Shown here in pieces: positions 60,801-64,000 of a DNA stretch of 64,000 nucleotides; the first letter of the stretch is position 1, and each line of letters begins with the position of its first letter. The DNA comes from Falciphora oryzae. Lineage: Eukaryota > Ascomycota > Sordariomycetes > Magnaporthales > Magnaporthaceae. The notes beneath the pieces were generated by a model. The model did no database searches. It saw only the letters and a program-made list of their open reading frames with translations, and was not told where the DNA came from. The DNA is taken from contig JNVV01000008.1 of NCBI GenBank assembly GCA_000733355.1, positions 1-64,000 on the forward strand. Reading direction: 5' to 3'. The translations under genes were made by a program, and so were the position numbers.

Positions 60801-62602
60801 ATGTTGCCCTCGTCTGCCTGGCTCTCGTTGGCCCTGACAAACTGGCTAATCAGCTCGGCGGGCAGGGGCGTTTCACGCTTCATGACCTGAAGCCCCAGTC
60901 CCCTCTCGGGGTCACACAAGACGAGAGACTCCTGTGGTGGCGACATTGGCAGCGAAATGGAAGGTCCAACAACTACGTTAGGCATTCCGATCCAGCTAAC
61001 CCGAGGTGCGTTCATTTGGGCCACGATGGGGTCCCGATCCGGTAGCTGAGTTCCCTTGGCTGAGGCCGACCCCTTGGTCGCAGTCTGTTTTTGTGTTGTT
61101 GCAGGCACCTGAGCAGATGACGGAAATGTTGACATGTACTGGGCCGGTGGTCCCTGACCGGGCTGAGCGGCCGGGGGTTGGGCAAATCCGGATTGCCCAA
61201 CTGCGGACTTTGCGGAGGCTGGTCTGGCGGATGGTTGGGCTGGACCCGACACCGGAGATGGTGCCTGTTGCGGAGCGTTTGCGCGATGCCCTGCCCGCGC
61301 AGGGGCAGATCTGGCCAACGCAGGACCGGGCCGTTGTTGTTCTGGCATCACAGAAAACGCCTGGACATGAGAAACAGGAGACGGGTGAGCCGCTGGAGGA
61401 GCGGCTGTACCCCATGCTTGGGCGGCAGGGTGCATAGACTGAACATGCTGATTAGGCGCAGCAGGCGGCTCAAAGGTTGCGGAGACGAAATTGTTGGCAG
61501 ACTGTGTCGGGGTGGTCGAAGCTGGCCTCTGGAACGGCGAGTTCACTGTGCCCGTGGGAGAATTCACGTTCACCGGCCGAGGGCTGTGAGTATGGCCAAC
61601 GGGGCTCGGCGCGAATTGTGTTGCTGTAGCCTGCACACGGGCTTGACGAGAGACGGGTGGTTGCTGGGCCGGGTATCCGAAGGGTGGTGTGGCTCCCTGA
61701 CCCTGGAAGCCTGGCTGCTGCTGCTGCTGCTGTTGCTGTGGGTGTCTCTGCAACTGCGGCTGAAACTGCTGATGGTCCTGCGCCTGCTGCTGCTGCTGCT
61801 GCTGTAATTGTTGTTGATGAGGTTGTGGCTGTTGGTGGTGTTGCGGCTGTTGGTGCAGCTGCTGTTGATGCACCTGCGGTTGCTGCTGATGCTGCAGTTG
61901 TTGGTGTACCTGGGGCTGCTGCTGGTGATGGGTCTGTTGATGCACCTGCTGCTGTGGCTGCAACTGTTGACGTTGCCGTTGCAATGGCTGCTGTGCATGC
62001 TCCTGAGACTGGGCCCGCGGCTGGGGCTGCGACTGTGTCTGCGTTGGGGTGTGGGTACGGAACTCCTGAGGAGGCGCGTAGAACTGGTTTTCCTGGTTCC
62101 TATGCACCTGATAGTGACCCTGAGGCTGGGGATGTTGAGGATGCTGAACAAACTGCTGGGCCTGGCCATTGATGTGTTGACCCGGATCGTTGAGCTGCTG
62201 AGCTTGGCCAGGTTGACGCTGGACGTAAATGTCGCCATGGTAAGGTTCCTGGAACTGCTGCGTCTGTGTCGACGGGGAGGAGTATTGATCGTCCGGGCGG
62301 TTGTTGGCAGCGAACGAGTTCGTAAAGTTGCTGTACCCCACCGTCGACGCGGTGTCTAGTGGCCGGGTCTGATATCCATAGGGCGGATTGTCGTGGCTAA
62401 AGAACTGGCCATCTGGGAACGAGGAAGTCTCGTCATACTGTAGGCCCGGATGGAGCCCATTCGACAGTGCATTATCAAAGTAGAAGTCTTGACTAGCCGT
62501 CTCTCCGAAAGGCTGTGCACCAGCATTATGGTGGGCATGGGTAGCGCCCGCATCGCCACCTCCACCGAAGTGATGATACTGGTTACCCTGGCCCTGCGAC
62601 AT
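57836..62602 (-). CDS. PNUTS/Ppn1-like PP1 regulatory protein with polyQ and CCCH finger
   Basis: Intronless, 1588 aa. Order: a disordered N-terminus; a Gln/His/Pro tract of ~150 residues (about 190-340) with long CAG/CTG runs; a Pro/Ala/Gln linker; a folded helical region at about 600-810 that looks like a TFIIS N-terminal-type domain (GHLVSSLRDCYNASDF, LLTLFISLPEEIL); a Lys/Pro linker; a PP1-docking stretch KLRVAWKEGEALTEVRIF with RVAW at 1034-1037; a conserved C-terminal segment; a Gln/Ala-rich stretch; a Gly/Asn/Arg/Asp segment; and a final CCCH zinc finger (C-x7-C-x5-C-x3-H) at the extreme C-terminus. The same order (TFIIS-like domain, RVxW, terminal CCCH) is found in metazoan PNUTS, which recruits PP1 to RNA polymerase II and the cleavage/polyadenylation machinery; fission yeast Ppn1 is the fungal counterpart. 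Family assignment is by layout and the docking motif. Confidence 0.82.
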   Translation of the reverse strand: MSQGQGNQYHHFGGGGDAGATHAHHNAGAQPFGETASQDFYFDNALSNGLHPGLQYDETSSFPDGQFFSHDNPPYGYQTRPLDTASTVGYSNFTNSFAANNRPDDQYSSPSTQTQQFQEPYHGDIYVQRQPGQAQQLNDPGQHINGQAQQFVQHPQHPQPQGHYQVHRNQENQFYAPPQEFRTHTPTQTQSQPQPRAQSQEHAQQPLQRQRQQLQPQQQVHQQTHHQQQPQVHQQLQHQQQPQVHQQQLHQQPQHHQQPQPHQQQLQQQQQQQAQDHQQFQPQLQRHPQQQQQQQQPGFQGQGATPPFGYPAQQPPVSRQARVQATATQFAPSPVGHTHSPRPVNVNSPTGTVNSPFQRPASTTPTQSANNFVSATFEPPAAPNQHVQSMHPAAQAWGTAAPPAAHPSPVSHVQAFSVMPEQQRPGPALARSAPARAGHRANAPQQAPSPVSGPAQPSARPASAKSAVGQSGFAQPPAAQPGQGPPAQYMSTFPSSAQVPATTQKQTATKGSASAKGTQLPDRDPIVAQMNAPRVSWIGMPNVVVGPSISLPMSPPQESLVLCDPERGLGLQVMKRETPLPAELISQFVRANESQADEGNIEGKLNGLDMLIQKDYGSKLSTPLKDGLERLILDGDDEPARSEVRPTDPAEAAAWDAIGTVYISSSQRSVPVIKQAVKDFGDLVKGFADKIKALKVQVDSASEGSAEKDKFKDALAREQKFMYRAIDAAYDRGDIAILENLGGNRPLIGHLVSSLRDCYNASDFSGDFPKAILRLLTLFISLPEEILITKLKFDKIQKRFLVKGDDEIRKLMKKIDKIISRGKEPGDAAATKAVGGGQLPVPKGSAEMKKVPSSSGINGKTIKPTRVPSDSSPSKRPREDDSDAPAAKKFAPNPFASDAAGAKASAAGTAGKPLGMSGLLPGKSRPLAKPTARPDPVKLDAAKVPLPGKADGSKPTTGPKIEPIKYELTRAKKAVGQKTESPFGGSRLGSLLNEIAQPKKPSQPAAKMDIDVEVVETPEETEKRLRKEKRRKLRVAWKEGEALTEVRIFHKHAEEEDDDAKANTMTRHAADDRSEGMMLKQGQKGLDLDKDDEEEEEPAERPWSEPSQLSFAALPKEKREANYTSRGGLKPISTTEKDVMTARQQVEVMAFYIDPADIPATPKSPVGLSKEPSKAPDPVTMPPNTTNLDEIHTRWRDAEHFGVKQATNNAIVRIHQRNAKAIAAQQPAPQAPPPQHIQPSLPNSDHVLALLSSEKILKWTAPDPYDPERPKTQRRFNYPDAAIQQAVDAAEELVWKHKGLPFPPTEPPSYISDSDRIREWWQGFNRDKERRAQAAEQERLRKEAEARQAAQTQQANGAAQPSAEEQAAAWAKYYAQAYGQDPAQLQAMMAAQQQQQQYAQYAQYYQQQPQAPPSAPVPAAPAAQPAGDMNSQLQALLSALGGTAQAPPQPQPQAPAAVANPLLDPQIQALLASGQMDPAQQAFLQQQLAQWAAQQPGAGAVAPAKADMGGGNGNGGPRPNGNDHGGNGGRREDRDDRDRRDNHHREKDRFRREKRSNPINRDLIGTKPCMFWSSGKCAKGGKCTFRHG

Positions 62603-64000
62603 CTCGCCAGCTCGCTACGCGCGAGTGGCTGTCACTCAAAGGGACTGCGTAGGCGTAGTTGATGCTGCCAGGGCTGCTCCCAATACCTGTATCAGTACAT
62701 GGCAAGCCAAATAGCAACTAACCGGGGTGTCTGCACGTCCAAAAAAGTTCGCCACCCGACAAGTGGGGACTTGGCGTCTGCACGGGGTGTGTGCATACAA
62801 CCACAGAAACTTGTGCATGTACTTACTCGCCAACTCGGCAGCAACAGTGGCTCGCAGAAATAAATTGAACCCGGCTGGTTTAATTGCGGTGAATAAGCCG
62901 GGATCCCAAATTTGAAGAGACCTCTCAATGAAATGCGCACACAATATGGAGGGGACTCTGGGTGGGAAAAAAGAGCGAAAAAAGATGTGCCTCCAAGGGG
63001 TGGGGCGTGTCTATATCAAAGATGTGGAGAATGGAGAATTGAGGTGGGATGTGTGTGGCTGGACCGCGGAAGTATCTCCGCCAATTGGGAAACACGAGTC
63101 GAAGCGGTGGCGTGTGTTTATCAAGTCGTGTGGCAGTCGGATGGATGTCGCTGCCAGGACAGAAGTCGAAGCTAGTCCGAAAGCGGGATCTCAGTGGGGT
63201 CCTGTGTGCACCAAAGCCAATCAGTCACAAGAACGGACAAAGAAACAGCCTGATGTGTGTTCCGAATGCGTGCGAGGAGAAAGGAGGAAATCAGCGAGCG
63301 AGCGACGGTCGACGGCAGGAAAAGGGAGGAACGTCCAGGGCCGGGCCAGAGTGACGGCGACAGAAGAATCGGGAGTAGAGACTGGCGGAAGCGCAGCGCT
63401 GATGGTTTCCAGTTCCATGGAGTGGGTTGCGGAGAGAGTCTCATGGGCGCAGAAACAGGTTTGACGATTTGTTCCCGGGCTGGTTGGTGATGTGTGTCGT
63501 GGTGAGGTGCTTGTGGATGGCCGTGTGTGTGCCCCTGGCGGGCGTGTTTGTCGGCTTGGATGGAGGCTGAACAGAACGCAGAGAGGGTCCGCCACAAGAT
63601 CCCGTACTCCCAAGAACCCCTCAAACAGCCAATGTCGGTGCCGAACAATCCATCACCAGGAGAATGAATGGGCTCCGGTCGAAAGATGGAAAAGAGTAAC
63701 GACACGGCGCGAACTCCCCAGTGCTCGAGCTGAGCTCGGGTGCCTTGGGTCATGCTATGTTTTGGCCCATTATGTGCAGATTTGCGCTGTCGGGCCTGCT
63801 GGGAGTCGTTGGTCGCGGGCCTGGAGGCCCTGTAGCTGCAGGCTGACTGGCTGTGATTTTAGGGAGGTGGGTGCCGGAATTGAATGAAGTCAAGCAAAAA
63901 AAAAGAGTCCACGGAGAGTCGAGTGTACCCAGCAGGTATCAGATTTCCGGCTGGCGCTGGCCTCCTCAGCGCTGGCGAACAACTGGTTCCATCTTCAATG
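62603..64000. other. Upstream region of the PNUTS-like gene, right edge of window
   Basis: 1.4 kb with no supportable gene. It should hold the promoter and a long 5' leader of the minus-strand gene. Frames at 62928-63464, 63172-63753 and 63221-63613 overlap in antisense and lack domains. A short A-run occurs at about 63896-63904. A partial gene beyond the right edge cannot be excluded. Confidence 0.45.

Noticed and set aside
1..64000. A secondary-metabolite cluster or operon-like defence system
   Set aside because: No PKS, NRPS, terpene synthase, NLR or cluster regulator is seen; most neighbours are unrelated conserved genes.

Overview
The window looks like nuclear DNA of a filamentous ascomycete (Pezizomycotina, most like a Sordariomycete). 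The genes have short GT-AG introns of about 50-260 nt, coding DNA is GC-rich while many spacers hold A/T runs, genes lie on both strands without operons, and the recognisable products are fungal (Vps1 dynamin, Gid7/WDR26, a COT-1-type NDR kinase, eisosome protein 1, Trm140, Coq10, Grx5, PPC decarboxylase, a PNUTS/Ppn1-like protein). I rebuilt the multi-exon genes by eye. Nearly every model closes in frame with consensus splice sites, and many start codons differ from the longest open frame, because several of those frames open on GTG or TTG.

Layout. 1-6600: an iron-type lipoxygenase on the minus strand, flanked on each side by a degenerate short tandem repeat. 6.6-13.6 kb: VPS1 and a GID/CTLH E3-ligase WD40 subunit, both minus. 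15.2-17.2 kb: a four-exon NDR kinase related to COT-1. 18.4-25 kb: an unrecognised membrane protein, an LCCL-domain membrane protein and the QTRT2 queuine-transferase subunit. 25.8-32.8 kb: an eisosome protein 1 homologue divergent from a protein-tyrosine-phosphatase-like gene. 33-35.8 kb: TRM140 and COQ10 divergent over about 530 bp. 36-42.2 kb: a small secreted protein with its own TATA box, an F-box/ankyrin protein and a fast-evolving repeat-rich coiled-coil protein. 42.2-44.8 kb: a gene-free stretch holding a 134-bp element with 31-bp inverted arms. 44.8-50.4 kb: a Tra2-like RRM/RGG splicing factor and a YwrD-type gamma-glutamyltransferase-like hydrolase. 51-54.5 kb: GRX5 and a second F-box/ankyrin protein with an embedded Cys/His cluster. 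56-62.6 kb: phosphopantothenoylcysteine decarboxylase and a 1588-aa polyQ/CCCH protein with a PP1-docking motif, read here as a PNUTS/Ppn1 homologue.

Most genes are unlinked housekeeping genes. No biosynthetic cluster, CRISPR array, rRNA or intact tRNA was seen. The accessory-looking parts are 36-44 kb (secreted protein, F-box/ankyrin gene, repeat-rich orphan, inverted-repeat element) and the lipoxygenase with its flanking repeats. I did not find a clearly new multi-gene system. The best leads are individual: the inverted-repeat element, the Cys/His insertion in an F-box/ankyrin protein, the unusual introns (GC-AG donor, poly-A acceptor, 19-nt exon), the second-type NDR kinase and the secreted candidate effector.
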